Made by a program: the position numbers and the translations under genes
Assembly (NCBI GenBank): GCA_963815045.1
Contig: CAWFET010000005.1
Coordinates: forward strand, 46,256-110,255
Length of the DNA: 64,000 nt
Direction: 5' to 3'
Source of the DNA: DASUPK01 sp963815045
GTDB taxonomy: Bacteria > Actinomycetota > Thermoleophilia > Solirubrobacterales > 70-9
Notes under the pieces: generated by a model
The model's database searches: none
The model's input: only the letters and a program-made list of their open reading frames with translations
What the model was told of the DNA's origin: nothing
Shown: positions 33,356 through 41,228 of the stretch, one piece after another
How positions within the stretch are numbered: the stretch's first letter is position 1
Layout: every line of letters begins with the position of its first letter

Positions 33356-33471
33356 GCCACCCGCGCGACTCGCGCGGGTGGCGCCGCGAGGAATCCACAT
33401 CCGAGGACACGCCTGTACCACAGGATGTGGATTCCTCGTGGCGACAGGACCCGCGCGCCTCGCGCTTGGGG
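33356..33471. repeat. Inverted duplication with nested hairpins between convergent genes
   Basis: The interval between the cupredoxin and MaoC genes is an almost complete inverted duplication. Left arm 33383–33402 (GCCGCGAGGAATCCACATCC) pairs with right arm 33423–33442 over 20 bp with one G·T wobble, around a 20-base loop. Outside each arm lies a further GC-rich copy: on the left GCCACCCGCGCG (33356–33367) and its exact complement (33371–33382) form a 12-bp hairpin with a 3-base loop; the right counterpart (about 33443–33471) is a degenerate version. It would fold on both strands and most simply acts as a bidirectional terminator. Confidence 0.8.
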
Positions 33472-33939
33472 CTACTCCGGCAGTGCTCGACCGACCGAGT
33501 CGGCGACGCAGGCGGGCTTCTCGGAGCCTTCCACTTCCACCTTGAAGCGGGTCACGATCTGGAACCAGCCACCGCCGACCTCTTCGATCTCCACGACCTC
33601 GGCGGTGGCACGGATCCGCGAGCCTGCGGGGACGGGCGCCGGGAAGCGGACCTTGTTCCAGCCGTAGTTGACGCCGAGCTTGAAGCCGGTGGACTGCATG
33701 AGCTCAATCCGCAGACCGTCGATCAGCGAAAGGGTCAGGTTGCCGTGGGCGATCGTCGTGCCGAACGGGCTCTCCGTCTTGGCCCGCTCGACGTCGGTGT
33801 GGATCCACTGGTGATCCCCGGTGAGGTCGGCGAAGGTGTCGATGTCCTCCTGGGTGACCGTGCGCCACTCGCTGGGGCCGATCTCCTGGCCCTGCAGCGC
33901 CTTCAGCCCGTCTATCCCCTGGACCTCGACGGTCGACAT
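33472..33939 (-). CDS. MaoC-like (R)-enoyl-CoA hydratase
   Basis: A 155-residue hot-dog-fold protein. FADLTGDHQWIHTDVERA is the MaoC hydratase motif with the catalytic Asp and His, followed by SPFGTTIAHGNLTLSLIDGL, which shapes the active site. Such enzymes hydrate trans-2-enoyl-CoA to (R)-3-hydroxyacyl-CoA in fatty-acid or polyhydroxyalkanoate metabolism. ATG 33939 has TAGGGT 6 nt upstream. The gene is convergent with the cupredoxin gene and divergent from the solute-binding protein gene, sharing a compact promoter with the latter. Confidence 0.88.
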   Translation of the reverse strand: MSTVEVQGIDGLKALQGQEIGPSEWRTVTQEDIDTFADLTGDHQWIHTDVERAKTESPFGTTIAHGNLTLSLIDGLRIELMQSTGFKLGVNYGWNKVRFPAPVPAGSRIRATAEVVEIEEVGGGWFQIVTRFKVEVEGSEKPACVADSVGRALPE

Positions 33940-33945
33940 GGCCCC

Positions 33946-33955
33946 ACCCTACCGT
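33946..33955. promoter_or_regulatory. Overlapping divergent −10 boxes of the MaoC and solute-binding protein genes
   Basis: ACCCTACCGT contains TAGGGT on the minus strand (33951–33946, 6 nt before MaoC ATG 33939) and TACCGT on the plus strand (33950–33955, 7 nt before GTG 33963). The hexamers share TA, leaving only 23 bases between the two start codons. Both transcripts would be leaderless. Confidence 0.55.
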
Positions 33956-33962
33956 TCGCCCA

Positions 33963-35291
33963 GTGGCTATGAATGTGTCACTGAGAGAGCGATCCGACAC
34001 CCAGCGCATGGCCACGGCGGGCACCGTCCTGGTGCTGGTCCTCGGCCTCACCGCCTGCGGAGGCGGAGGTGGCGGCGGCAACGGGCCTGGCCCCAAGCAG
34101 CTCAACCTGGTCATCGGGAACTCCCTTCCGCTCAGCGGCAGCGCGGCGTCCCTTGGGAAGTCCGGCCAGAAGGCGTCCGCCCTCGCCGTCGATCAGATCA
34201 AGCAGGCGATCGGGGAAACCGGCGCGGCCCACACCGTCCGCGCGATCTCGCGGGACGAGGGACCGGACCCGGTGAGCGCGACGGAATCGGCGAGGACACT
34301 CGTCGGCGGCGACCGGGCGAGCTGCCTCACCGGCCCCTGGTCGGCCGACGCCGTGGCACCCGCGGCGGAGAACGTCGTCATTCCGGCCAAGGCCCTCGAG
34401 ATCACCCCGGTGCCCACCGGCGCGGACGTGGCCGATTTGAGCGACCACGACCTGGTCAACAGCACCGCTCTGCCCGAGTCCCTGGAGGGGGTCGCGCTCT
34501 CCGATGCGATCGAGCGTGGCCTCGGGGGAGCCCGTGGGAAGAGCGTCAGCGTCGCCGCTGCGGATGACCCCTACGGCAGCTCGATCGGCGATGACTTCGT
34601 CAAGGACTGGCAGGACAAGGACGGCACGATCGGCGGCCCGACGGTCCTCCCGCCGCTCGCCCCGAGCTACTCGGACCAGGCTGAGCAGATCGTCTCCGGC
34701 AACCCGAATGCGATCCTGCTGATCGATGGCCCCGATGGCTTCTCCCGCCTGGCTCCGGCCCTGACCTCGAGCGCCGGCTGGAATCCGGGCATCGCCTGGG
34801 GCAGCGACCGGCTCGTCTCCGCCGCCCTCCCGAGCGAGGTCGGGGCGGGCACGATCGCCGGAATGCGCGCTCTGGCCCCCGGCATTCCCGACGGCGCGGA
34901 CGCCTCGTCAGCGTTCGTCCAGGACTTCAGCTCGAGCGAACCGCGCGGCATCAAGCCGGCGCCGTTCGCCGCGCAGGAGTTCGACGCGACGGTGCTCTGC
35001 TACCTCGCTGCGGTGGCCGCAGGGTCGACCGACGGGCAGCAGATGGCGGATCACCTGATCGACATCACGGCTCCGGGCGGCGACAAGTTCAGCTGGCAGC
35101 AGCTTCCGGCCGCCATCAAGGCGCTGGAGGACGGGAGGGACATCGACTACGTCGGCGCCTCCGGGCCGATCGACATGGACGTGCACGGGAACCCGACGGC
35201 CGGGGTGTTCGACATCTACCGGTACTCGGGAAAAAGCATCGAGGTGGCTGGCGAAATCACGGTTTCCAAACCGAATCCGGCGGCCCTCTAG
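33963..35291 (+). CDS. Type I periplasmic-binding-fold lipoprotein (Leu/Ile/Val-binding-like)
   Basis: A 442-residue solute-binding protein: the signal ends LVLGLTACGG (lipobox), a Gly-rich linker follows, then the two-lobed domain beginning LNLVIGNSLPLSGSAASLGK, which matches the start of Peripla_BP_6 proteins, with DDPYGSSIGDDFVKDWQD in the second lobe. It presumably captures an amino acid or other small ligand outside the membrane. No ABC permease or ATPase of the LIV type lies nearby, so its partner is unknown. Leaderless spacing supports GTG 33963; ATG 33969 is the alternative. Confidence 0.78.
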   Translation: MAMNVSLRERSDTQRMATAGTVLVLVLGLTACGGGGGGGNGPGPKQLNLVIGNSLPLSGSAASLGKSGQKASALAVDQIKQAIGETGAAHTVRAISRDEGPDPVSATESARTLVGGDRASCLTGPWSADAVAPAAENVVIPAKALEITPVPTGADVADLSDHDLVNSTALPESLEGVALSDAIERGLGGARGKSVSVAAADDPYGSSIGDDFVKDWQDKDGTIGGPTVLPPLAPSYSDQAEQIVSGNPNAILLIDGPDGFSRLAPALTSSAGWNPGIAWGSDRLVSAALPSEVGAGTIAGMRALAPGIPDGADASSAFVQDFSSSEPRGIKPAPFAAQEFDATVLCYLAAVAAGSTDGQQMADHLIDITAPGGDKFSWQQLPAAIKALEDGRDIDYVGASGPIDMDVHGNPTAGVFDIYRYSGKSIEVAGEITVSKPNPAAL

Positions 35292-35338
35292 CAACGGGCG
35301 AGGGTCGGCCGATCTGGCCGCCTCGGCCACGATCGCGA

Positions 35339-36469
35339 CTAATGCAACGTCAGTCCACGCGTTGCCCGTGTCTTGCCCTCGGTGATCGTCAACCGCGCGT
35401 GCCTATGCGCATAGCCCCCGAGATGCTTGGCCGCGGATTTGGTCGCTTTCAACCTGATGGTGGCGATCTCGCCGTCCCTGGCCCTTCCGGTGCCGGTAGC
35501 GATCGTGACGGAGCCGACCTTGAGGACCAGCTTGAGCTTCCCGGCCCACGGTGCCTCGACCCTGATCGGCCAGCCCTTCTTGAGCGCCCCGGCGAACAGG
35601 TGCTTGGGGAGCGTCACTGTGAGCGCCTTGGGCCGGGCGGGGATGGGCGGGGTCTGGCCCGATCCGGGAGGCGGCGGCGCTTGCGGCGCGAGGGCGAGTT
35701 GGAGTTGCGCGAAGTTGGGGTGGCCCCCGTCCTCCTCGTCGGGTTCGGATGCCCAAGGGGCATCGAAGAGCGCGTACGCATCGGCGCTGGCGGTGCCGTT
35801 GCGGACCGTGAACGAGACGTGATGGACAGCGCCGGGCGACAGGCTGTCAGCGGAGCAGGAGATCGTGCCGGCGGTCGGGGGGTCGCAGGCTGCGGGCGCT
35901 CCTTCGATCTGCGCAGCGGGATCGAGCACCTGCAGCCCGAAGGTGTGCTCGTGCGGATCGAGCGGTCCCTCGTTGACCAAGTCGAACGAGTAGGTTCCGA
36001 CCTCGCCGGGCACGATGGAGCCCGTGTGGGCGAAGTTCTCGATCCCGGAGTCGCTCGGTGCGAATGCCGTGAACGTCACCCTCACGTTGACCGAGTCGGC
36101 GGCGGGATTGCCGACGGTGTTGTAGTGAGAGGCGATGAGGACGTCATATCGCATCTGGCCGGGCACGAAGCCCGGGTTGACGGAGACCTCATGGGGATCA
36201 AAGGTGTATGCCCAGCCGGGATCGGAGAAGTCGGGGTCTGAGGTCGGGACGACGCTGGCGATCGCCGTTTCGGTGTTGGGCGTGTCGTCGGTGCAGAAGA
36301 GGATCTGGCTCATTTCGTTGAGACTCGCGTCGTCAGGGTCGAGCGTGGTCGACGGCACCACGTCGATGTTCTGCCCTTCCGCGCACCCCATTTCCGCCCG
36401 GGCGTCGGGCACCGCGAAGGCGACGAGCAACAGCGCCAATGAGCACGCAAGCGGCAGCCGCGGGCTCAT
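35339..36469 (-). CDS. Exported protein of unknown function
   Basis: A 376-residue secreted protein with signal peptide PLACSLALLLVAFAVPDARA. The mature part begins with a Cys-containing region (MGCAEGQNI; ILFCTD), continues with β-rich Ig-like or CARDB-like sequence (SFDLVNEGPLDPHEHTFGLQ), then a Pro-rich linker (QAPPPPGSGQTPPIPARP) and a basic β-rich C-terminal ~95 residues. No catalytic motif is recognised. Its ATG overlaps the stop of the small zinc-ribbon gene upstream (ATGA), so the two are co-translated; the functional link is unclear. Confidence 0.65.
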   Translation of the reverse strand: MSPRLPLACSLALLLVAFAVPDARAEMGCAEGQNIDVVPSTTLDPDDASLNEMSQILFCTDDTPNTETAIASVVPTSDPDFSDPGWAYTFDPHEVSVNPGFVPGQMRYDVLIASHYNTVGNPAADSVNVRVTFTAFAPSDSGIENFAHTGSIVPGEVGTYSFDLVNEGPLDPHEHTFGLQVLDPAAQIEGAPAACDPPTAGTISCSADSLSPGAVHHVSFTVRNGTASADAYALFDAPWASEPDEEDGGHPNFAQLQLALAPQAPPPPGSGQTPPIPARPKALTVTLPKHLFAGALKKGWPIRVEAPWAGKLKLVLKVGSVTIATGTGRARDGEIATIRLKATKSAAKHLGGYAHRHARLTITEGKTRATRGLTLH

Positions 36470-36819
36470 TCGGCTTCCAGTCGTGGCCAGCTGGCGGCGA
36501 CGGCGGCGAGCTGGACGGGATCCTGGAGGTAGAACTCGAACCAGCCGCAGTCGGCGCAGATCAGCGCCGCGGCCGGTGAGGCGGTGACGACGCTCGACGT
36601 CCTCAGGAAGACGTCGTTGCCCACGCCGACCACGTCGTCACCGGTGTTCCAGCGCAGGAACCCCGGCGGGGCGACGTGGACGCTGGCGGCGCCACAGGCG
36701 GGGCAGGTTGCCCGCGTGGCCGGCACCCGCACCCCGGCCGCGGCGTCCGCCGCGCTTGGCCCGGCCCCCTGGGCCGCCAGTTCCTCCGCGGCCCTGGTCA
36801 TCTTGTCGAACAGGCCCAT
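36466..36819 (-). CDS. Small zinc-ribbon-like protein
   Basis: A 117-residue protein with two CxxC pairs, TCPACG and ICADCG, about 50 residues apart, which would form a treble-clef or zinc-ribbon site around the segment VAPPGFLRWNTGDDVVGVGN. The N-terminus (MGLFDKMTRAAEEL) is helical. No known family is recognised. AAGGAG about 7 nt before the ATG gives a real ribosome binding site. It heads a two-gene unit with the exported protein. The 194 bases between it and the regulator gene hold nothing recognisable. Confidence 0.62.
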   Translation of the reverse strand: MGLFDKMTRAAEELAAQGAGPSAADAAAGVRVPATRATCPACGAASVHVAPPGFLRWNTGDDVVGVGNDVFLRTSSVVTASPAAALICADCGWFEFYLQDPVQLAAVAASWPRLEAE

Positions 36820-37013
36820 CTGCCTCTCCTTCCCTCCACGTTCGCGGTCGTCGTCGAGCGCTTTGTCAGCTGTTTGGCGGCGACGCTGTCTGGCTGCGGC
36901 GTCGGCTGACGGGGCGCATCGACGGGTCCTTTCGGATCGAGATCGCAGCGATGATTGGACCTCTCGCGCGGCTTGTCAGTACCGGCCTAGTGCCAACCTC
37001 GCGGCCCGACCGG

Positions 37014-37952
37014 TCAGGGGCCGTCGGGTCCGAGCATCCAGGACACGAGTTGTTCGCTCGCCCGGCGCAGACGGCGGAAGTAGGAGCTGCGGCTGAGGTA
37101 CAGCTCGCGGGCGACCTGCTCGTGGCTCGTTCCGGGCTCCAGGTAGCCGCGTTCGATCACGGTCCGTAGGAGCAGCTCTTCCGGCGAGGTCCCGAAGGCG
37201 TGGGCGACGGCGTTGACCAGCAACAGACGGACCGATTCCGCCCGCGCCCGCGGATCCTCACCGGTTCCGAGCGGGCTGTGGGCCAGCAGTGCCGGCCGGT
37301 GGAAGCACCGCAGCGCGTCGCGAACGTCGTCCGCACCGGGCTCGGCGTGGCCGGACAGCTCGAGATGGTCGATTCGGGCGAGAAGGCGCTCATGAAGGGC
37401 GACCCGGTCACGGGCCGCCTCGAGATGGGGCGCCACCATGGCCAGCAGCGCGCGCTCGCGCTCGGAGAAGTCGCTGCCGGAGCGGTGCAGGGCGGCACAG
37501 GACCAACCACCCGGCTCCCACGAGAAATGGACCGCCATCTCGTGGACCAGGCCGACCCGGAGGTAACCGTCATTGCGCAGCTCGGTGCGCCCCCACTCGG
37601 CCGGCCCGATCAGGTCCGAGATCTTGACCGGATGCGAGGTCGGGTGGCGGAGCTGGTGAGCGATCACCGGCTGCTGTCTCCAAAGCCGGCTCATCGCCTC
37701 CATCATCTGAGCGTCATAGATGGACGGATCGCTGCACTCGGCACGCATGATCAACGACCCGTCCGGGTGGCTTGGGGCCCGAACCTCGCCGAAAGTCACC
37801 GACTCGCTGCCGACGAAGCCGGGCAAGTCCCTGAACGCGTCTGAGAGCGCAGCGCGCTCGTCGCAGCCCGCCAGCGTCGCCGCGAAGTCAAGCGCCCGGC
37901 GGCGGTCGGCCGCGCTGATTCCAATCTTCGCCGGCATCTTCTCGGGCGTCAT
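37014..37952 (-). CDS. Putative regulator: sensor-like N-terminus with C-terminal helix-turn-helix
   Basis: About 312 residues. The N-terminal two-thirds has GAF-like spacing and Trp/His-rich segments (AVHFSWEPGGWSCAALHRSG; DFSERERALLAMVAPHLEAA), reminiscent of the ligand domain of LuxR-type regulators. The C-terminus (TSHEQVARELYLSRSSYFRRLRRASEQLV) is a helix-turn-helix with the recognition helix SRSSYFRRLRRA. It is not a canonical LuxR GerE domain, so family naming is tentative. ATG 37952 is preferred; a TTG at 37979 in the same frame is possible. It lies downstream of the pseudopilin–muralidase operon on the same strand. Confidence 0.62.
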   Translation of the reverse strand: MTPEKMPAKIGISAADRRRALDFAATLAGCDERAALSDAFRDLPGFVGSESVTFGEVRAPSHPDGSLIMRAECSDPSIYDAQMMEAMSRLWRQQPVIAHQLRHPTSHPVKISDLIGPAEWGRTELRNDGYLRVGLVHEMAVHFSWEPGGWSCAALHRSGSDFSERERALLAMVAPHLEAARDRVALHERLLARIDHLELSGHAEPGADDVRDALRCFHRPALLAHSPLGTGEDPRARAESVRLLLVNAVAHAFGTSPEELLLRTVIERGYLEPGTSHEQVARELYLSRSSYFRRLRRASEQLVSWMLGPDGP

Positions 37953-38018
37953 GATGGCGAACGCGACAACCCGCTTCAACCGGGTAGCGGCCCCGGACGG
38001 CGGAAGTGCGAAAGCGGC

Positions 38019-39971
38019 TCACGACACCAGCCGCACCTCCAGGGGCGGGGCGAGCAGCACCCCGGCCCCGCCCGCCAGGGCCAGGATCCTCGCGACGTAG
38101 GCACGCGTCTCCGGATACGGCGGGACGCAGTGACAGGCGGCCACCGCGCCCGAGCCCGCGTTGTACGCGGCCAGCGCCAGCGGCACCGAATGGAACTGCC
38201 GCAGGAGATCCGACATCAGATGCGCCTCGGCGACGATCGCGGCGAGCGGGTCGAAGGGATCGCGCAGACCGTAGGAATGGGCCGTGCCGGGCATGAACTG
38301 GGCGATCCCGAGTGCACCTGCCGGGGAGACCGCGCGCGGGTTGAACTCCGACTCGGCCATCAGTTGCGCGGCGAGCAACCCGGGCGACACGTTCCAACGC
38401 GCTGCCGAGCGCAGCAGCGGAGCGCGAAACGGGTCCGGGACGAAGCTCGGCACCGCGGAGCTCCGCGCCAACCCGTCCCCCTCCCCAGGGGAGCCCGCCG
38501 GGCCCACGGCATTGCCCGCCTCCGAGCAGGGCGCCGGGCCGGCGACGTAGCCGAAGTGCCAGGCCTCCCACGGATAGCGGCGCAGGAACCCGAACTTCGG
38601 CGCGTGGGCGAGGAGCCAGCCATACGCCGAAGACGGCCCGAGGTCGAGCTCGGTCGCGCAGCGGTGGAGGGAGTGGCCCGGGGGCGCCACCCAGCGGGGA
38701 TCCGGGTGCTGCGCGAACAGCCGGGCCTGTTCCGCGTCGGAGCGAAACCCGGAGACGACCAGCAGGTCGATCCCGGCACGACGGGCGGCGGAGACCAGCC
38801 GGTCGTAGGCGGCGGCCACGTCGGGGCGCATCCCCTCGCCACCCCGGTAGACCAGCGGCCCCGAGTATCCCCCGCCCTCGGCCTGGGACGGCATGCCGGT
38901 CCATGACGAGTCGGGGGCGGACGCCTCGGCAACCGCGGTCGCCACCACCCTGATGGGCGCACGCGGGCCGAGACGGTCTCCGCCCGGAAGCCGGCCCGGG
39001 TCGATCGTGGCGGTCACGGTCGCCCGTGCCTGCAGCGGCGGGTAGGCGTCCGCATCCGGGAAGGCGACGCGAAGCCGGGATGGGTCGACCTTGTTGCGGC
39101 TCGCCGCGGCCAGGGCGGCTCGGCGGGCTCGCGCGAGGAACTCCGTCCTCGAGAGATGACGGGGGTTGGGCGCCCCGCCGGGAAGCCGCTCCGGCGCCAG
39201 CAGCCTCGGCGTGTCGTCCCGCATGCTGCGGACCGCGGAGAGCGACGCCAGGTCCGCGGCCCTCTGCGCGCGCCCCTTTCCGGTGGCCGCCCCGCCGATC
39301 GCGGCCAGGGCGAGGGCCGCCAGGATCAGGATGAGACCGGCGCCGAGCAGCGCCGGCAGCGCCTGCCCCCGGCTCGCGCGCTGCGAGGGGGCTGCGCGGC
39401 CCAAGCCGAGGAGTCGTCGCGCGATCCCCGCGGCCATCTCGGAGACCCAGCCGCCGGGCCGCGCCCCGGCGAGCGCGCGCCGAGCCGCCAGCTGCCCAGG
39501 CGCCCGCGCGATCACGCGGCACGGCAAACGACGGCGCCCAAGCTCATCCACCGCCAGGGCCGCCAGCGATCGCTCGGCCGGCAGGGAGACGAGCAGGCAT
39601 CCGCCGACGGCAGCGAGCCCCTCCGTCTCGAGGGCGGGCACCCAGAGGCCGCCGGGCAGGTGAACGACAGCGAGCTCGGCGCCGGAAGCGGCGAGAGCCG
39701 GAGTGAGCTCGTCGATCGCCTCGTCCTGCTCGACGGCCAGGTGGCAGATGTGCCCGCGAGCGGACGCGTCCCGCCCGGAGGAGCGCAGACTCGCCTCGAC
39801 CTCACGGGAGCCGGAGGAGGCCAGCAGCGTGGGAACCCTCCGCCGCCCCCCTACCTCAGCCAGGAGCGTTCCGGCGCCGGTCAGGGCCGCCGCCTCGACG
39901 GCGACCGCGGCGGCCATGCCCCGGCTCGCCTCGCGGTCGGCGCCGCCGGCGACGATGGTCGGCGCCGTCAA
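38019..39971 (-). CDS. TadE-like/VanY/lytic-transglycosylase fusion protein
   Basis: A 650-residue modular protein. Residues 1–200 are Ala-rich and resemble a degenerate CpaE/MinD-like domain without a P-loop. RGQALPALLGAGLILILAAL (about 201–220) with QRAADLASLSAVRSM (236–250) is the membrane helix and core of a TadE/TadG-like pseudopilin domain (to ~355). VanY D-Ala-D-Ala carboxypeptidase follows at 376–478 (SGFRSDAEQ; SLHRCATELD with His436 and Asp443; WHFGY at 471–475). An SLT domain occupies 510–635 (AESEFNPRAVSPAGALGIAQ with Glu540; AAYNAGSG). One polypeptide thus joins pilus anchoring with two muralytic activities. Its start overlaps the upstream TadE gene. Confidence 0.82.
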   Translation of the reverse strand: MTAPTIVAGGADREASRGMAAAVAVEAAALTGAGTLLAEVGGRRRVPTLLASSGSREVEASLRSSGRDASARGHICHLAVEQDEAIDELTPALAASGAELAVVHLPGGLWVPALETEGLAAVGGCLLVSLPAERSLAALAVDELGRRRLPCRVIARAPGQLAARRALAGARPGGWVSEMAAGIARRLLGLGRAAPSQRASRGQALPALLGAGLILILAALALAAIGGAATGKGRAQRAADLASLSAVRSMRDDTPRLLAPERLPGGAPNPRHLSRTEFLARARRAALAAASRNKVDPSRLRVAFPDADAYPPLQARATVTATIDPGRLPGGDRLGPRAPIRVVATAVAEASAPDSSWTGMPSQAEGGGYSGPLVYRGGEGMRPDVAAAYDRLVSAARRAGIDLLVVSGFRSDAEQARLFAQHPDPRWVAPPGHSLHRCATELDLGPSSAYGWLLAHAPKFGFLRRYPWEAWHFGYVAGPAPCSEAGNAVGPAGSPGEGDGLARSSAVPSFVPDPFRAPLLRSAARWNVSPGLLAAQLMAESEFNPRAVSPAGALGIAQFMPGTAHSYGLRDPFDPLAAIVAEAHLMSDLLRQFHSVPLALAAYNAGSGAVAACHCVPPYPETRAYVARILALAGGAGVLLAPPLEVRLVS

Positions 39972-40312
39972 CCGTCCTCCCGTCCCGGCCGCGACCAGGC
40001 CTCGGAGGTCACGGCCAGCGCGTCACCCACGGCGGCGATCGGCGCCGGCGGCCTCAGCACCACGGTGACCTTGCCCCCGGCGGCCTTGACGCGCGCACGC
40101 CCGCGGGCCCATCCGGGAAGCGCCTCCACCGCCGCTCGCCTGGCGTCCTTGCCGGCGGTCCCGGCGAGCGCTCCTGCCTCCGCCGCCCCGTCGGCGATCG
40201 ACAACGAGTACCCGACGAGCAGCAGCTGAACTCCAATCGCGGCCGCGAGCGTCAGGGCCGGCAACGCCGCCAGCAGCTCGATCGAAGCCTGACCCGACCG
40301 GCGGCTACCCAT
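39968..40312 (-). CDS. TadE-like pseudopilin 2
   Basis: A 114-residue protein with the TadE signature: a short basic lead, then GQASIELLAALPALTLAAAI (the G-Q-(A/S)-x-(I/V)-E cleavage-like box and hydrophobic helix), and AEAGALAGTAGKDARRAAVE, a helical segment typical of minor Tad pilins. TadE proteins are small membrane subunits of Flp/Tad pili. ATG 40312 lies in the stop codon region of the upstream TadE gene (8-base overlap), and the 3′ end overlaps the fusion protein start as ATGA. Confidence 0.82.
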   Translation of the reverse strand: MGSRRSGQASIELLAALPALTLAAAIGVQLLLVGYSLSIADGAAEAGALAGTAGKDARRAAVEALPGWARGRARVKAAGGKVTVVLRPPAPIAAVGDALAVTSEAWSRPGREDG

Positions 40313-40655
40313 CCGCCGCACCAAGCGTCGATGCAGCCGACACCGACGGAAGGGACAGGCCGGGCACGATCGCGGGGACCCGGACCCTCACCCGGACCCC
40401 GTCGCTCGTGCGGATTCCCGCCCCGGCCCGGAGGGCTCCGGGCAGGGCATGACGCGCGGCGGCCTCGGCGTCGGAGCCGACCTCGCGCGCCCGCGCCCCG
40501 GCGCGGGCGGCGTTGCCCGCCGACCAGAGCGCCCATCCCACCACCACGGACTGCGCCGCGATCACCACACAGACGGCGAGGGCCGGCAGCAGCGCGACCA
40601 GCTCCACGGATGCCTGCCCCCGTTGGCCACGGCCGATCTCGCATCTCTGCCCCAC
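40305..40655 (-). CDS. TadE-like pseudopilin 1
   Basis: A 116-residue TadE-family protein: basic lead, RGQASVELVALLPALAVCVV box and helix, then NAARAGARAREVGSDAEAAA. It is the first gene of the three-gene operon. The GTG start has TAGCTT at 40667–40662, 6 nt upstream, so a leaderless transcript is likely. No prepilin peptidase, TadA ATPase or TadB/C platform gene is present in the window, so the machinery that assembles it, if any, is elsewhere. Confidence 0.82.
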   Translation of the reverse strand: MGQRCEIGRGQRGQASVELVALLPALAVCVVIAAQSVVVGWALWSAGNAARAGARAREVGSDAEAAARHALPGALRAGAGIRTSDGVRVRVRVPAIVPGLSLPSVSAASTLGAADG

Positions 40656-40718
40656 GGGCCGAAGCTAGGCCGGCGCGCGTAACGCGATTCGCGCCGAGGC
40701 GGGCGGATCAGTGAAGGA

Positions 40719-41075
40719 TCAGGAGTAGGTCGTCGCCGAGCGCCAGATCATGAAGATCGCGCCGATGCAGGCGGCCATCAGCGCGATCCAGAGAACGATG
40801 CCCCCCTGCCACGACTGGAAGTCGTCGTAGGCGACGGTCAGAAGCGCGATCCCGCCGACGGCGCCGAACAGCCCGGCCTTGCGCGCGTCGGAGAGGCTCG
40901 CGAGCGTGAGCTGCTGCTCGTTGTAGACGCGGTAGAGCAGCCATGCGATCGCGGCGAGGAAGATCATCGTCAGCGCCGTCAGGACCGCGGCGGCGGCGTT
41001 GCCGCCCCCGGGCAGGAAGTCGACGCCGGCCGCGAGGGCGAGGATGATCGCGATGTTCCGGATGTTCTGGGCCAC
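40719..41075 (-). CDS. Small membrane protein of unknown function
   Basis: A 118-residue protein with four hydrophobic segments (NIAIILALAAGVDFLPGG; AAVLTALTMIFLAAIAWLLY; AGLFGAVGGIALLTVAY; GIVLWIALMAACIGAIFMIW) and no soluble domain. No family is recognised. The GTG start has TAGAAT 8 nt upstream (41089–41084). The 153 bases between it and the HD gene are less GC-rich and contain no recognisable RNA. Confidence 0.65.
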   Translation of the reverse strand: MAQNIRNIAIILALAAGVDFLPGGGNAAAAVLTALTMIFLAAIAWLLYRVYNEQQLTLASLSDARKAGLFGAVGGIALLTVAYDDFQSWQGGIVLWIALMAACIGAIFMIWRSATTYS

Positions 41076-41228
41076 CGCTCGCGATTCTAGGTCAGCGGCC
41101 GCGGTGAATATTGAGCTTGCAACTGAACCGACGCTGTGAAAGCGTTGTCAACTGGTTTTCCACCAATTTGCGTGAATCCGGACGCCTCCAATTGAGAATC
41201 CCCGCACTCGCCGTTAGCGTCCCCTCGG

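Noticed and set aside
41090..41214. Less GC-rich spacer before the HD gene, considered as a small RNA or attachment site
   Set aside because: No hairpin with T-run, direct repeat or tRNA fragment is visible.
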